64,000 nt of DNA from an uncultured Devosia sp. GTDB taxonomy: Bacteria > Pseudomonadota > Alphaproteobacteria > Rhizobiales > Devosiaceae. Shown here piece after piece: positions 1 to 9,452 of the stretch (its first letter is position 1; every line of letters begins with the position of its first letter). The notes under the pieces are model-generated. The model did no database searches. It was not told where the DNA came from and was given only the letters and a program-made list of their open reading frames with translations. The DNA is taken from contig NZ_CAUQDV010000001.1 in assembly GCF_963517015.1 (NCBI RefSeq), forward strand, positions 1,122,001 through 1,186,000, in the 5' to 3' direction. The translations under genes were made by a program, and so were the position numbers.

Positions 1-629
1 CCGGTGATGGCGGCGCCGGAAAAGGCGACGGCCATGAAGCTCATCATGTGGATCTGCGGTCGGAAGCGTAGCGCCAGCGTGTAGGCCGTATAGGTCAGGC
101 AGGCGAGGAGGACGAGGCCGTCGCCGATATTGATATCGAGTGTCAGGATGCGGGTGAGGTCGCCGTGGGTGGCCGTCAGCATGACGCCGGAAATGGCGAT
201 CAGCACGCCCAGGATCTGTAGCAGCCTGGCGCGGACGCGGAAGATGATGAAGTTGGCCGCGAGAATCATCATGGGCAGGGCGCCCGTCTCGATCGACGAA
301 TTGACCGCGGTGGTGGTGGTCAGGCCGACATAGAGCAGCACATTGTAGAGCGCGTAACCCAGGGCGCCATAGCCCATGAGCAGCGGCCAGGTGCGTTGGA
401 TCACTGCCCAGTCATCGCTCAGGAAGCGCCAGGAAAAGGGCAGGATGAAGAGTGTCGCGCCCACGCAGCGGGCCGCCAGCAGCAGAAAAGGGTCGATTTC
501 GCCGACCACCAGCTTGGCCGCGACGACGTTGCCGCCCCAGAACAGCGGGGCCAGAATGAGCAGCAGATAGGGCTGATCGAGAATTGAGGCGGAAATGCCG
601 CGATTTTCTGATCTAAGCGGCTTTGTCAT
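1..629 (-). CDS. EamA/DMT-family transporter, partial at its C-terminus
   Basis: The reading frame opens with ATG at 629 on the minus strand and has no stop before base 1, so about 209 residues are in the window. The protein is strongly hydrophobic, with repeated membrane-spanning segments, among them an early LAPLFWGGNVVAAK helix. That hydrophobic Trp-Gly-Gly-Asn opening is typical of the first EamA repeat of drug/metabolite transporters. These inner-membrane proteins normally have ten helices in two repeats and about 300 residues, so roughly a third is missing here because of the window edge. The substrate cannot be told from sequence. The gene is divergent from purA across 160 bases. Confidence 0.85.
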   Translation of the reverse strand, partial: MTKPLRSENRGISASILDQPYLLLILAPLFWGGNVVAAKLVVGEIDPFLLLAARCVGATLFILPFSWRFLSDDWAVIQRTWPLLMGYGALGYALYNVLLYVGLTTTTAVNSSIETGALPMMILAANFIIFRVRARLLQILGVLIAISGVMLTATHGDLTRILTLDINIGDGLVLLACLTYTAYTLALRFRPQIHMMSFMAVAFSGAAIT

Positions 630-790
630 CGGGACCCGAGTGATGTAAGGACAATCGGACTTAGCAGTTATTCGGCCGCGATAAAATGTTGGCAAAGGCG
701 GCCGGGGTGACAGACGTCCAAATGGGGAAGGGTGCGGCAGCGACTGCCGGGCCCTTTATGTCACGCCAATCCTGACGAGAAGGTTTTCTA

Positions 791-2080
<1,290 letters not shown>

Positions 2081-2128
2081 TAATTTTTGTTAAAACGTGT
2101 CGCTGCAATTGTGAGTACCAAGTAACCA

Positions 2129-4135
2129 ATGGCGGACTACAAGGAGCTGTTGCGCCGGGCCATCTCGGCGCTTCCGGAGAACAATGGGGCGGCCCGCCGG
2201 GCAGTCTATGAGAAGGCGCGCTCGGCCCTTGTTGGCCAGTTGCGCGCCATCACGCCCCCTTTGCCGGCGCGTGACATTACCCAGCATCGTCTGCAGCTCG
2301 AAGATTGCATTCGCCAGGTCGAGCATGAAGCCAGCGAAGCGGTGATCACGCTGGGTCGCGAGGGTCTGCCCCCGCGTCCGGTTGCCCAGCCTCGATCGAC
2401 GCCCGCACCCGCCGCCGAGGCGCCCAAGCCTGTTGTCGCCGAAGAACCGGTCGAGCTGCCGCAGGCAGTCGAGACGCAGAAGGCAGTCGAAACGCCGCGC
2501 TCTCCGCTGCCTTTCGAGGCACCCAAGCCGGTTGAGCCGGCGGCCCGGGCTGTTGCGGTATCAGAACCAGAGCCCGAAGCACCAGCCATTCAGGCCGATG
2601 AGGTCGAGGCGCCGATCCAGTCGGCCATGTCGATCGAAGACATCATCTCCGAGGCTGCGGAATCGACCGGGGCGCCGGTCAAGCTGGTCAAGAGCGAAGA
2701 CACTCCTACGGCCGAGAGCAGACCGGACCTGCGAGCCATCCCGTCCATCGTGGCGCGCGGTCCCAGCTCGCCGCTGGTGCCGCCGTCCAATGTTCGGCCG
2801 CTGGATACGCGCCTGCCGGGCAGCCTCGAGCCACGTCGTGATGCGTCGCCGCTGGCTGCCAACGCCATGGTCGAGCCACTGCGGACGTCCACCCGCGTCG
2901 AGCCCTTGCTGGGCAATCAGGCGACAGCCCGCCAGCAGGTGATTGCACCGATTGCTGTAGACGTTCCGGTCGAGCCGGCGCTGTCCAGCGTGCGCGAAGT
3001 CGAGGTCGAGCCCGATGCCAACGAGGCACAGGGCGTGATCGAGCGTGCCATCGAGACGCTGGATCGCGAGGCACGCGGCGAGACGACGTCGATGGGCAAG
3101 ACCGAACTTGCCGATACGAGTTTTGCGGCTGCTGCCAATGCCGCTGCCGACGACAGTTTCGAGAAATTGCCGCCCCAGCGCAGTGGCGCGGGCCTCACCA
3201 TTTTCCTCGTGGTCTTTGCGATCCTGCTGGCAGGTGTCGGCGGTGCAGGCTTCTGGGCCTGGCGCGAAGGCTATGTCGATCTCGACCAGATGTTCGGCCA
3301 GGCGCAGACGCCGGTTGCCGAAACGCCTGCTCCCACGATCGACACGCCAACACTTGATCCGGTGCAGTCCGAGACGACTGGCCCTGGCAATACGGCGGCT
3401 ACGACGAATGGCGCGACGCCGGATGCCGAGCTGAGCGGCCTGCAGGTCGAGGATCGCCTGGAGCCCACGCCGGAAGCGGTGACGGCAACGCCGGGCCAGG
3501 CCGTGTTGCCCAGTATCGAGACTGGTGACGACAAGACCGAAGAACGTCTGCCCGGGTCGGCGGCTGCCGCCAATGATCCGGCAGCCTCAGTGGATCCGGC
3601 AGATCTTGCCGGCAGCCAGTCGCTGCTGCTCGAGGCCAGCCAGAGCGGGTCGGCCGGTGCCGTTCCCTTCTCGGGCACGGTGGAGTGGAGCGAAGGCGTC
3701 GATGAACTCGGCCTGCCGACGCTCAAGGGAACCGCCAGCATTCCGGCGCGCAACCTGAGTGTCGACATCACGCTGCGCAAGAATTCGGACCCGAGCCTGC
3801 CTGCCAGCCATCTGATGGAAGTCGATTTCAAGGTCAGCGATACGTTTATCGGTGGCTCGATCGCCAACCTTCCGGGCGTGCTGCTCAAGAATGAAGAGCT
3901 GGTGCCTGGGACGGCGCTGATCGGCGCTTCGGCCCGCGTTGTAGGCAACAGTTTCCTTTTTGCCCTGAGCGCCACGCCGGCTGACCAGACGACCAATACG
4001 GATCTGCTGGAAAACCGGCGCTGGATCGACCTGGCGGTCGTTTACGGGACGGGTCGCAATGCGATCCTGACCCTTGAAAAGGACAGCGAAGCGCAGGCTC
4101 TGTTCGAGAAGGTGTTCACCACCTGGGCCGAATGA
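2129..4135 (+). CDS. Large proline/alanine-rich single-pass membrane protein of unknown function
   Basis: This is a 668-residue protein that I do not recognise as a named family. It has three parts. A short conserved-looking N-terminal stretch (about residues 1-85, beginning ADYKELLRRAISALPEN) is followed by a long acidic, proline/alanine-rich linker to about residue 350. One strong transmembrane helix (about 354-380, around LTIFLVVFAILLAGVGG) comes next. After a second low-complexity linker, a compact C-terminal domain (about 500-668) would lie in the periplasm. The N-terminal part would be cytoplasmic. The gene lies 48 bases after purA and could be read through from it. An envelope or scaffold role is conceivable, but the sequence does not show one. 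Confidence 0.8.
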   Translation: MADYKELLRRAISALPENNGAARRAVYEKARSALVGQLRAITPPLPARDITQHRLQLEDCIRQVEHEASEAVITLGREGLPPRPVAQPRSTPAPAAEAPKPVVAEEPVELPQAVETQKAVETPRSPLPFEAPKPVEPAARAVAVSEPEPEAPAIQADEVEAPIQSAMSIEDIISEAAESTGAPVKLVKSEDTPTAESRPDLRAIPSIVARGPSSPLVPPSNVRPLDTRLPGSLEPRRDASPLAANAMVEPLRTSTRVEPLLGNQATARQQVIAPIAVDVPVEPALSSVREVEVEPDANEAQGVIERAIETLDREARGETTSMGKTELADTSFAAAANAAADDSFEKLPPQRSGAGLTIFLVVFAILLAGVGGAGFWAWREGYVDLDQMFGQAQTPVAETPAPTIDTPTLDPVQSETTGPGNTAATTNGATPDAELSGLQVEDRLEPTPEAVTATPGQAVLPSIETGDDKTEERLPGSAAAANDPAASVDPADLAGSQSLLLEASQSGSAGAVPFSGTVEWSEGVDELGLPTLKGTASIPARNLSVDITLRKNSDPSLPASHLMEVDFKVSDTFIGGSIANLPGVLLKNEELVPGTALIGASARVVGNSFLFALSATPADQTTNTDLLENRRWIDLAVVYGTGRNAILTLEKDSEAQALFEKVFTTWAE

Positions 4136-4137
4136 AT

Positions 4138-4160
4138 GTGGCGGCCGGTCAGGCCGCCAC
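4138..4160. terminator. Inverted repeat between convergent genes
   Basis: A perfect 9-bp stem (GTGGCGGCC/GGCCGCCAC) with a 5-base loop lies between the stop of the membrane-protein gene and the stop of thiQ, overlapping the latter. Neither side has a good T-tract, so it is a plausible but weak bidirectional terminator. Confidence 0.45.
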
Positions 4161-4787
4161 GAGCTTTCCCTCTCTCAAGACATAGCGGCGCTTTGCCAGA
4201 GCTTCGACGTCATCGACGTGGTGGCTGACCAGGATCGTGTGCCAGTCATGCGCGATGGTCAGCGTGCGGACGAGGTCGCGGATGACCAGCCGGGTCTCGT
4301 CGTCCAGCGCCGAGAAGGGCTCGTCGAGCAGCAGGATGGGCCGTGCCCGGAGCAAGGTGCGCGCCAGAGCTACGCGCTGCTTCTGGCCGCCGGACAATGT
4401 ACCGGCCTGCTGCTTGCCCAGGCCTTCAAGGCCGACCTCGGCGAGGGCGGCATTTACCCGATCTTTCAGTACGGTCCTGTCGGTTCCTGATGGCAGGCCG
4501 AGGGCAATGTTTTTCTCGGCGCTCAGATGCTCGAACAGGCTTTCCGACTGCAGCAGCAGGGAGACCGGTCGCTGTTCGGGGCGCAGGGCGACGAGGTCCT
4601 GGTTGTCGAGCAGGATCTGGCCCGAGGTGGGCTGGAGGAAGCCGGCCAGAAGATCGAGCAGGGTGGATTTTCCGGAGCCACTGGCGCCGGAAATGGCGGT
4701 GATCTCGCGCGGATAGGCGGTCAGGGAAAATCCATAGGGCTGGGCCTGGCCGGGATGAGCGAAGGTCAGATTCTCAACGACGAGCAT
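4149..4787 (-). CDS. thiQ: Thiamine ABC transporter, ATP-binding subunit
   Basis: ThiQ hydrolyses ATP to drive import of thiamine and its phosphates through ThiP. From the ATG at 4787 the product is 212 residues, which is normal for ThiQ. It contains the Walker A loop GASGSGKST, the ABC signature LSGGQKQR and the Walker B stretch ILLLDEP, followed by the switch histidine in LVSHH. A longer reading from 4874 would add a low-quality N-terminus and overlap thiP heavily, so the start beginning MLVVENL was chosen. It overlaps the end of thiP by 14 bases, indicating translational coupling in a thiB-thiP-thiQ operon. Confidence 0.93.
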   Translation of the reverse strand: MLVVENLTFAHPGQAQPYGFSLTAYPREITAISGASGSGKSTLLDLLAGFLQPTSGQILLDNQDLVALRPEQRPVSLLLQSESLFEHLSAEKNIALGLPSGTDRTVLKDRVNAALAEVGLEGLGKQQAGTLSGGQKQRVALARTLLRARPILLLDEPFSALDDETRLVIRDLVRTLTIAHDWHTILVSHHVDDVEALAKRRYVLREGKLVAA

Positions 4788-6378
4788 TGGCAAGTCTTTC
4801 AAACAGCCGCGGCAGGAGGACGAAGGCAGCGATCGTTCCGAGCAGCAGGACGGCGGCGACGACGGCGGCGTCATTGCTGCGATAGGAGCCGAGCGCGCGG
4901 AACATCATCAGCGGCAGGGTCTGGAAATCCTGGGTACCGAACAGGGCGATGACACCCAGGTCACCGAGCGAAAAGCAGAAGGACAGCGCCAGCATGACGC
5001 CGATGTCGCGGCCGAGCAGGGGGTGTTCCACGGAAGCGAATTGCCGCCAGCCGGAGATGCCCAGCGAGCGGATCAACTTGCCCCGGCTGCGGGCGATGGC
5101 TTCGAGCGGCGGGCCGAGCGTTGCCATGGCGAAGGGTAGCGCGAGAAGGCTGTTGGCGAGGATGACGACAAAGGGGGCGGCCGTGGCGGGCGCCACGCCG
5201 AGCTGGCGGACGAGGAGGAAGAAACCGAGCGAGAGGACCACTGCGGGGACCGCGAGATAGGCGAAGGCGGGCATGCCCAGAATGGTGCGAAGTGTACCGC
5301 TAGCAGTGGCTGCGCGGCCGAGGGCGAGGGACAGCGTCAGGGCCAATGTCAGCAGGGCCGAGGTCGCGCCGATGATGATGCTGCTGGTGAAGGCCGACCA
5401 GAATGTCGGATTGGTGACCACGCGGTCGACGCCGGAACTCAGGCCTTCGATGAGAACGGACATCAGTGGCAGGGCGAAGCCGATCAGGCAGATGATCAAG
5501 GTCAGGACCTGCAGCAGGCGGGCAAGACCGTGATCGCGCCAGGTCGGGGCGGAGGAGGTGCCGAAGCTCGCTGGAATGGGGGCGAGCGCCGAGGCGGCGA
5601 GGATAACGAGCGAGCATACCGCGATCTGCGTGCCGGCAAGCCAGACGGCGCCGAGCAGGTCGAAATCCTGTCGCACGGCGGCGTAGATGGCGACTTCCAG
5701 CGTCTGGTTGGCAGGGCCACCGCCCAGCATCAGCACGATGGGGAAGCTGGTGAAGGCCAGGAGGAAGATGATGGCGGCAAGGCCCGGTACGGTGCCGCGC
5801 AGGGCAGGCCAATCAAGCAGGGCAAATCGCTGCCAGGCGGTGAGGCCGAGCGACTGGCCCATCTTGAGCCGCGCGGAGGGGATGGCATCGAGCCGGGCCA
5901 GCATGATGCGGGCGGCAAAGGCGCCGTCGAGCACGACATGGGCGAGGAGAATGCCGGAGAGGCCAAAGGCCGGATTGCCGAGCGGGAAGCCGAAGAGACT
6001 ATCGCTGAACTGATTGATCCAGCCATTGCGCCCCCAGATGGAGAGGAGGCCGAAGGCGACGATCATGCCGGGCGTGACGATAGCCGAGGCGAAGAGGCCG
6101 ACGACGAGATCGCGGCCGGGGAAACGCAGACGATTGAGCGCCCAGGCGAGGGCCGCGCCGACGATGAGCGAGAGGATCGTGGTGAGACCAGCCTGCAGGC
6201 TCGTCATGCGCAGTAGATGGGCGATGTCGATGCGCGAGCCGAGACTGTCGCCGGTGGCGGCAGCGAGCAATGCCCAGAGTACGAGTGCGATCAGAGCCGC
6301 GATCGCGGCGGCCAGCGTGATGGCCGTCGCGATGCGGAGGGGACGATGGGGCAGGGTCAGCGTGCTTGTCCCCGACAT
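4774..6378 (-). CDS. thiP: Thiamine ABC transporter, permease subunit
   Basis: ThiP forms the inner-membrane channel of the thiamine importer. The product is about 534 residues and strongly hydrophobic, with two tandem BPD-transport permease halves, as expected of a fused permease of this family. Each half carries a plausible EAA-type loop. The ATG at 6378, just after the thiB stop, was preferred to one at 6417 because the latter would overlap thiB by 34 bases and neither has a strong ribosome-binding site. Its position between thiB and thiQ behind a TPP riboswitch fixes the substrate as thiamine with good confidence. Confidence 0.92.
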   Translation of the reverse strand: MSGTSTLTLPHRPLRIATAITLAAAIAALIALVLWALLAAATGDSLGSRIDIAHLLRMTSLQAGLTTILSLIVGAALAWALNRLRFPGRDLVVGLFASAIVTPGMIVAFGLLSIWGRNGWINQFSDSLFGFPLGNPAFGLSGILLAHVVLDGAFAARIMLARLDAIPSARLKMGQSLGLTAWQRFALLDWPALRGTVPGLAAIIFLLAFTSFPIVLMLGGGPANQTLEVAIYAAVRQDFDLLGAVWLAGTQIAVCSLVILAASALAPIPASFGTSSAPTWRDHGLARLLQVLTLIICLIGFALPLMSVLIEGLSSGVDRVVTNPTFWSAFTSSIIIGATSALLTLALTLSLALGRAATASGTLRTILGMPAFAYLAVPAVVLSLGFFLLVRQLGVAPATAAPFVVILANSLLALPFAMATLGPPLEAIARSRGKLIRSLGISGWRQFASVEHPLLGRDIGVMLALSFCFSLGDLGVIALFGTQDFQTLPLMMFRALGSYRSNDAAVVAAVLLLGTIAAFVLLPRLFERLANARR

Positions 6379-6383
6379 GGTCG

Positions 6384-7385
6384 TTACTGGATTGCCGTCA
6401 GCATTTCGTCGATCCATTCGCGGCTGTGGGCAGCGATTTCCGCGTCGGTGAAGGTGAGGGTCTTTTCCGGCTCGGGCAGGGCGGCGAAGGCCGGGTCGAG
6501 CTGGTCGCCGAGATCGGCGACCGGGAACATCCAGTTGGTGTGCGGAATGATCTGCTGGGCGTCGGGGGAGACGAGATAGGCCAGGAAAGCCTTGGCCAGC
6601 TCCGGCTGGTCGGAGGATTTCAGCACGCCGGCGACTTCGATCTGCGGGTAGTGCCCCTCGGTGAAGATCGCGGCCTTGATGGTCTCATCGCCGTCTTCGA
6701 TGATGTGATAGGAGGGCGAGGTGGTGTAGCTCAGCGTCATGTCGGCCTCGCCGGAAAGGAAGAGGTCGTAGCTTTCGCTCCAGTCGCGGGTGACGGTCAG
6801 GATATGGGGCTTGAGGCCCTGCCAGATTTCGGCGGCGCGGTCGCCATAGGCGGCCTTGATCCAGAGCACGAGGCCGAAGCCAGGCGTCGAGGAGCGTGGG
6901 TCCTGGATGGTGATCTTGATGTCTTCGGGCAAAGCGATCAGCTCTTCGAAGCTCGTCGGCGGGTTTTCCATGGTGTCGGTATCGTACATCATGGCGAAAT
7001 GGGCGTAGTCGAAGGGGACGAATTGCGTGTCGGTCCAGGCTTCGGGCAGGGCGAGGTCGTTCAGGGTCAGGCCGTGATCGGCGAAGAGACCGGTAGCGCG
7101 GGCTTCGCCGGCAATGGCCGTGTCGAGACCGACAATGACATCGGCTTCAGTGGTTTCGCCCTCGAGCTGGACGCGGCGCAGCGTGCCGATGGAGCTGTCG
7201 GCGGCGATCCATTCGACCGTGCAACCGCAGGTGGCTTCGAAGCCGGCCTTGAGACCCGGCGCGGGGCCCCATTCGGAGGCGAAGCCGTCATAGGTATAGA
7301 TGGTGAGCTTGGGCAGATCCTGCGCGATGGCAGGAGAGGCGAACAGTCCAACGAGGACCGCAAGCGCGACGGTGGATTTGACCAT
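6384..7385 (-). CDS. thiB: Thiamine ABC transporter, periplasmic binding protein
   Basis: This is the periplasmic receptor that captures thiamine or thiamine phosphates and delivers them to ThiP/ThiQ. The 333-residue product starts with a signal peptide (residues 1-22, positively charged MVK, hydrophobic core, cleavage near AIAQ). It continues with the ThiB-like opening LTIYTYDGFASEWGPAPGLK. The length matches family members. It is the first gene of the thiBPQ operon, and its leader contains the TPP riboswitch. That makes repression by intracellular thiamine diphosphate the expected control. Confidence 0.95.
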   Translation of the reverse strand: MVKSTVALAVLVGLFASPAIAQDLPKLTIYTYDGFASEWGPAPGLKAGFEATCGCTVEWIAADSSIGTLRRVQLEGETTEADVIVGLDTAIAGEARATGLFADHGLTLNDLALPEAWTDTQFVPFDYAHFAMMYDTDTMENPPTSFEELIALPEDIKITIQDPRSSTPGFGLVLWIKAAYGDRAAEIWQGLKPHILTVTRDWSESYDLFLSGEADMTLSYTTSPSYHIIEDGDETIKAAIFTEGHYPQIEVAGVLKSSDQPELAKAFLAYLVSPDAQQIIPHTNWMFPVADLGDQLDPAFAALPEPEKTLTFTDAEIAAHSREWIDEMLTAIQ

Positions 7386-7463
7386 GGGTCATCCCTTCAT
7401 TGCTTTGCGGCCATGAGTGAAGGGTGTGGTCAATGGGTCGGGGCGCAACGAGATGCCCTTGCC

Positions 7464-7549
7464 ATCTCGAACTTCCTCCGCCAGCATGACCTGGTTCAGG
7501 TTCAATGGGTAACTCTCAGCTCCGGTTTCCCGGAACACCCCAGCGAGAC
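7464..7549 (-). promoter_or_regulatory. TPP riboswitch (THI box) in the thiB leader
   Basis: Read on the minus strand, the leader shows the conserved THI-box blocks in order: CTGGGGTG, then CTGAGAG, ACCC and TTGAACCTGA, then CAGGTCATGCTGGCGGAGGAA. Closing helix P1 pairs GTCTCG (544-549 end) with CGAGAT (464-469 end). These blocks are the established thiamine-diphosphate aptamer signature. The aptamer ends about 80 bases before the thiB ATG, leaving space for an expression platform. I did not find a clear terminator there, so control may act on translation. Confidence 0.95.
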
Positions 7550-7572
7550 GCCCAAGACTTAATGAGAGATTT

Positions 7573-8289
7573 GTGACAGTGCAAGACACTTCCGTGGCCA
7601 TGGCGGATGCGCCAATGGTCGTATCCGAGGGCCCGCTGGCCATTGTCGGCGGCGGGTTCGTTGATCCCGCCCTGCTGCGCGAACTGGCCAACCGCGGCGT
7701 GATGCTGGTCGGTGCCGATGGCGGTGGCGATGCGATCGGGGCCGCAGGATTGACGCCGGCGGCGATCATCGGAGACCTGGATTCGCTGGAGGATCGGGCG
7801 GGCTGGGAGCAGCGGACACGGGTGATCCATCTGCCCGAGCAGATCACCACGGATTTCCAGAAAGCGCTACGTTCGACCGTGGCGCCGGTAACGCTGGCGC
7901 TGGGCATGACGGGCAAGCGGCTCGACCATACGCTCGCGGCGCTCAGTGCCGTGCTGCAATATGCGCCGAGCCGGAACCTGCTGCTGGTCGATGAGGTGGA
8001 TGTGGCGCTGGCGGTCACCGGTCCGATCCGTTTCGAGGCCGGGTTGCGAGAACGGGTCTCGATCCATCCGCTGCTGCCGATCCGCTTTCGGCATTCGGAG
8101 GGGCTGTTCTACCCGATGGATGGGCATCTGCTGGAACCGGGTGGTTTGATCGGGACAAGCAATGAAGCCACGGGTGGGCTGGTCGAGGTGGTGCCCGAGG
8201 ACGACACGCCCTGGTTGCTGATCCTGGGCAAAGAGCGGTTGTGGGATCTGGTAGGGGTGTCCTCTTCACAAACAAAAAGGCGGGCCTAA
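7573..8289 (+). CDS. thiN: Thiamine diphosphokinase (thiamine pyrophosphokinase)
   Basis: ThiN transfers pyrophosphate from ATP to thiamine to give the coenzyme thiamine diphosphate. The 238-residue product has an ADGGGD loop and the metal-binding GDLDSLED motif (about residues 68-75). It also has TTDFQKAL and GMTGKRLDHTLAAL, all characteristic of the family. The start chosen is GTG at 7573, preceded by GAGA. ATGs at 7600 and 7615 are alternatives without better ribosome-binding sites. It diverges from thiBPQ, so transport and activation of thiamine sit together. The stop codon lies in the loop of the terminator shared with rpoH. Confidence 0.93.
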   Translation: MTVQDTSVAMADAPMVVSEGPLAIVGGGFVDPALLRELANRGVMLVGADGGGDAIGAAGLTPAAIIGDLDSLEDRAGWEQRTRVIHLPEQITTDFQKALRSTVAPVTLALGMTGKRLDHTLAALSAVLQYAPSRNLLLVDEVDVALAVTGPIRFEAGLRERVSIHPLLPIRFRHSEGLFYPMDGHLLEPGGLIGTSNEATGGLVEVVPEDDTPWLLILGKERLWDLVGVSSSQTKRRA

Positions 8290-8299
8290 GCCCGCCTTT
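8268..8299 (-). terminator. Rho-independent terminator of rpoH (overlaps the thiN stop)
   Basis: A 10-bp stem AAAGGCGGGC/GCCCGCCTTT (8276-8285 and 8290-8299) with a 4-base loop is followed on the minus strand by TTTTTGTTTG. The T-tract is better on the rpoH side, but the hairpin can serve thiN as well. Confidence 0.85.
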
Positions 8300-8320
8300 C
8301 ATATTGTCCAATCCAGCCAG

Positions 8321-9190
8321 TTAATGCGCCGAAGCGGCTTCCCTGACGGCGTCCTGGACCTTTTCAAAGGCGCGGACTTCGATCTGGCGGATGCGCTCGC
8401 GGCTGACGTCATACTGCTGGGCCAGCTCTTCCAGCGTGGCCGGGCTTTCCTGCAAACGACGAGCGTGGAAGATTGCCTTTTCGCGTTCGTTGAGCACGCT
8501 CATCGCATTGTTGAGCAGGCCCATACGCTCGGAGAATTCCTCGTTGTCGCCCAGCGTGGTCTCGGCGCTCGGAGTGTCGTCGACCAGCCAGTCCTGCCAT
8601 TCGGAGGTGCCTTCGTCAGCGCGCATGGGCGAGTTGAGCGAGGCATCGCCGGAGAGTCGTGCGTTCATCGAGACCACATCGGCCTCGGTTACCTTGAGGG
8701 TGGTGGCAATCTGAGCGATCTGGTCAGGATGCAGCGAACCATCGTCCAGCGCCGCGATCTGACCCTTCACCTTGCGCAGGTTGAAGAACAGACGCTTCTG
8801 GGCGGCGGTGGTGCCGATCTTGACCAGCGACCACGAACGCAGCACATATTCCTGAATGGCGGCGCGGATCCACCACATGGCATAGGTCGCGAGGCGGAAG
8901 CCTTTTTCTGGCTCGAAGCGCTTGACCGCATGCATGAGACCGACATTGCCTTCCGAGATCACTTCGGAAATGGGCAGGCCATAGCCGCGGTAGCCCATGG
9001 CTATCTTGGCCACGAGCCGCAAATGGCTGGTGATGAGTTTCTGGGCCGCACCCGGATCGGTGTGTTCCTTGTAACGCTTGGCGAGCATGTATTCTTCATC
9101 CGGTTCCAACATCGGGAACTTGCGGATTTCCTGAAGATAACGGCTCAAGCCACCTTCGGCTGAAAGCACTGGCAAATTCGTCTGGGCCAT
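8321..9190 (-). CDS. rpoH: RNA polymerase heat-shock sigma factor (sigma-32)
   Basis: RpoH directs RNA polymerase to heat-shock promoters. From the ATG at 9190, preceded by GGAAAGGGG, the product is 289 residues, normal for the family. Region 2 is clear (AKIAMGYRGYGLPISEVISEGN, then FRLATYAMWWIRAAIQEYVLRSW). The RpoH box appears as QKRLFFNLRK. Region 4 ends with a helix-turn-helix (LEELAQQYDVSRERIRQIE). An upstream in-frame ATG at 9271 adds an unlikely N-terminal tail. Alphaproteobacteria often have two RpoH copies; I cannot say which one this is. Confidence 0.96.
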   Translation of the reverse strand: MAQTNLPVLSAEGGLSRYLQEIRKFPMLEPDEEYMLAKRYKEHTDPGAAQKLITSHLRLVAKIAMGYRGYGLPISEVISEGNVGLMHAVKRFEPEKGFRLATYAMWWIRAAIQEYVLRSWSLVKIGTTAAQKRLFFNLRKVKGQIAALDDGSLHPDQIAQIATTLKVTEADVVSMNARLSGDASLNSPMRADEGTSEWQDWLVDDTPSAETTLGDNEEFSERMGLLNNAMSVLNEREKAIFHARRLQESPATLEELAQQYDVSRERIRQIEVRAFEKVQDAVREAASAH

Positions 9191-9275
9191 CAATGCACCC
9201 CTTTCCAATTCCCCCGCATTCCGCGGGCGGACCTGTGTCAGCTGCGACGTCCGAAATCGGACCATCGGCAAACAA

Positions 9276-9311
9276 CGATGATTATATAGGACGCATTCTG
9301 GCGAATGTAAG
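9276..9311 (-). promoter_or_regulatory. Candidate promoter of rpoH
   Basis: On the minus strand a CTTACA element (9306-9311) and a TATATA element (9283-9288) are separated by 17 bases, about 90 bases before the rpoH ATG. This fits a housekeeping-type promoter read by eye. The remainder of the 262-base interval between rpoH and the pseudouridine synthase gene shows nothing else convincing. Confidence 0.45.
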
Positions 9312-9452
9312 AGCGGAATCGCGCGAAAACGTTACAAATGCGCAATGGTTGCAAGCCTTGCGTAATCATCCCGAGATACCAACCTTTCCGGGCCGGTTTG
9401 GTTCAGTCACCTTGCGGTGAATCCAATTGTAATGTTCGGGTCCGCTCGTCCC

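Noticed and set aside
9193..9420. A 75-codon open frame upstream of rpoH on the plus strand
   Set aside because: It overlaps the rpoH promoter region on the opposite strand, has no good ribosome-binding site and resembles no known family.
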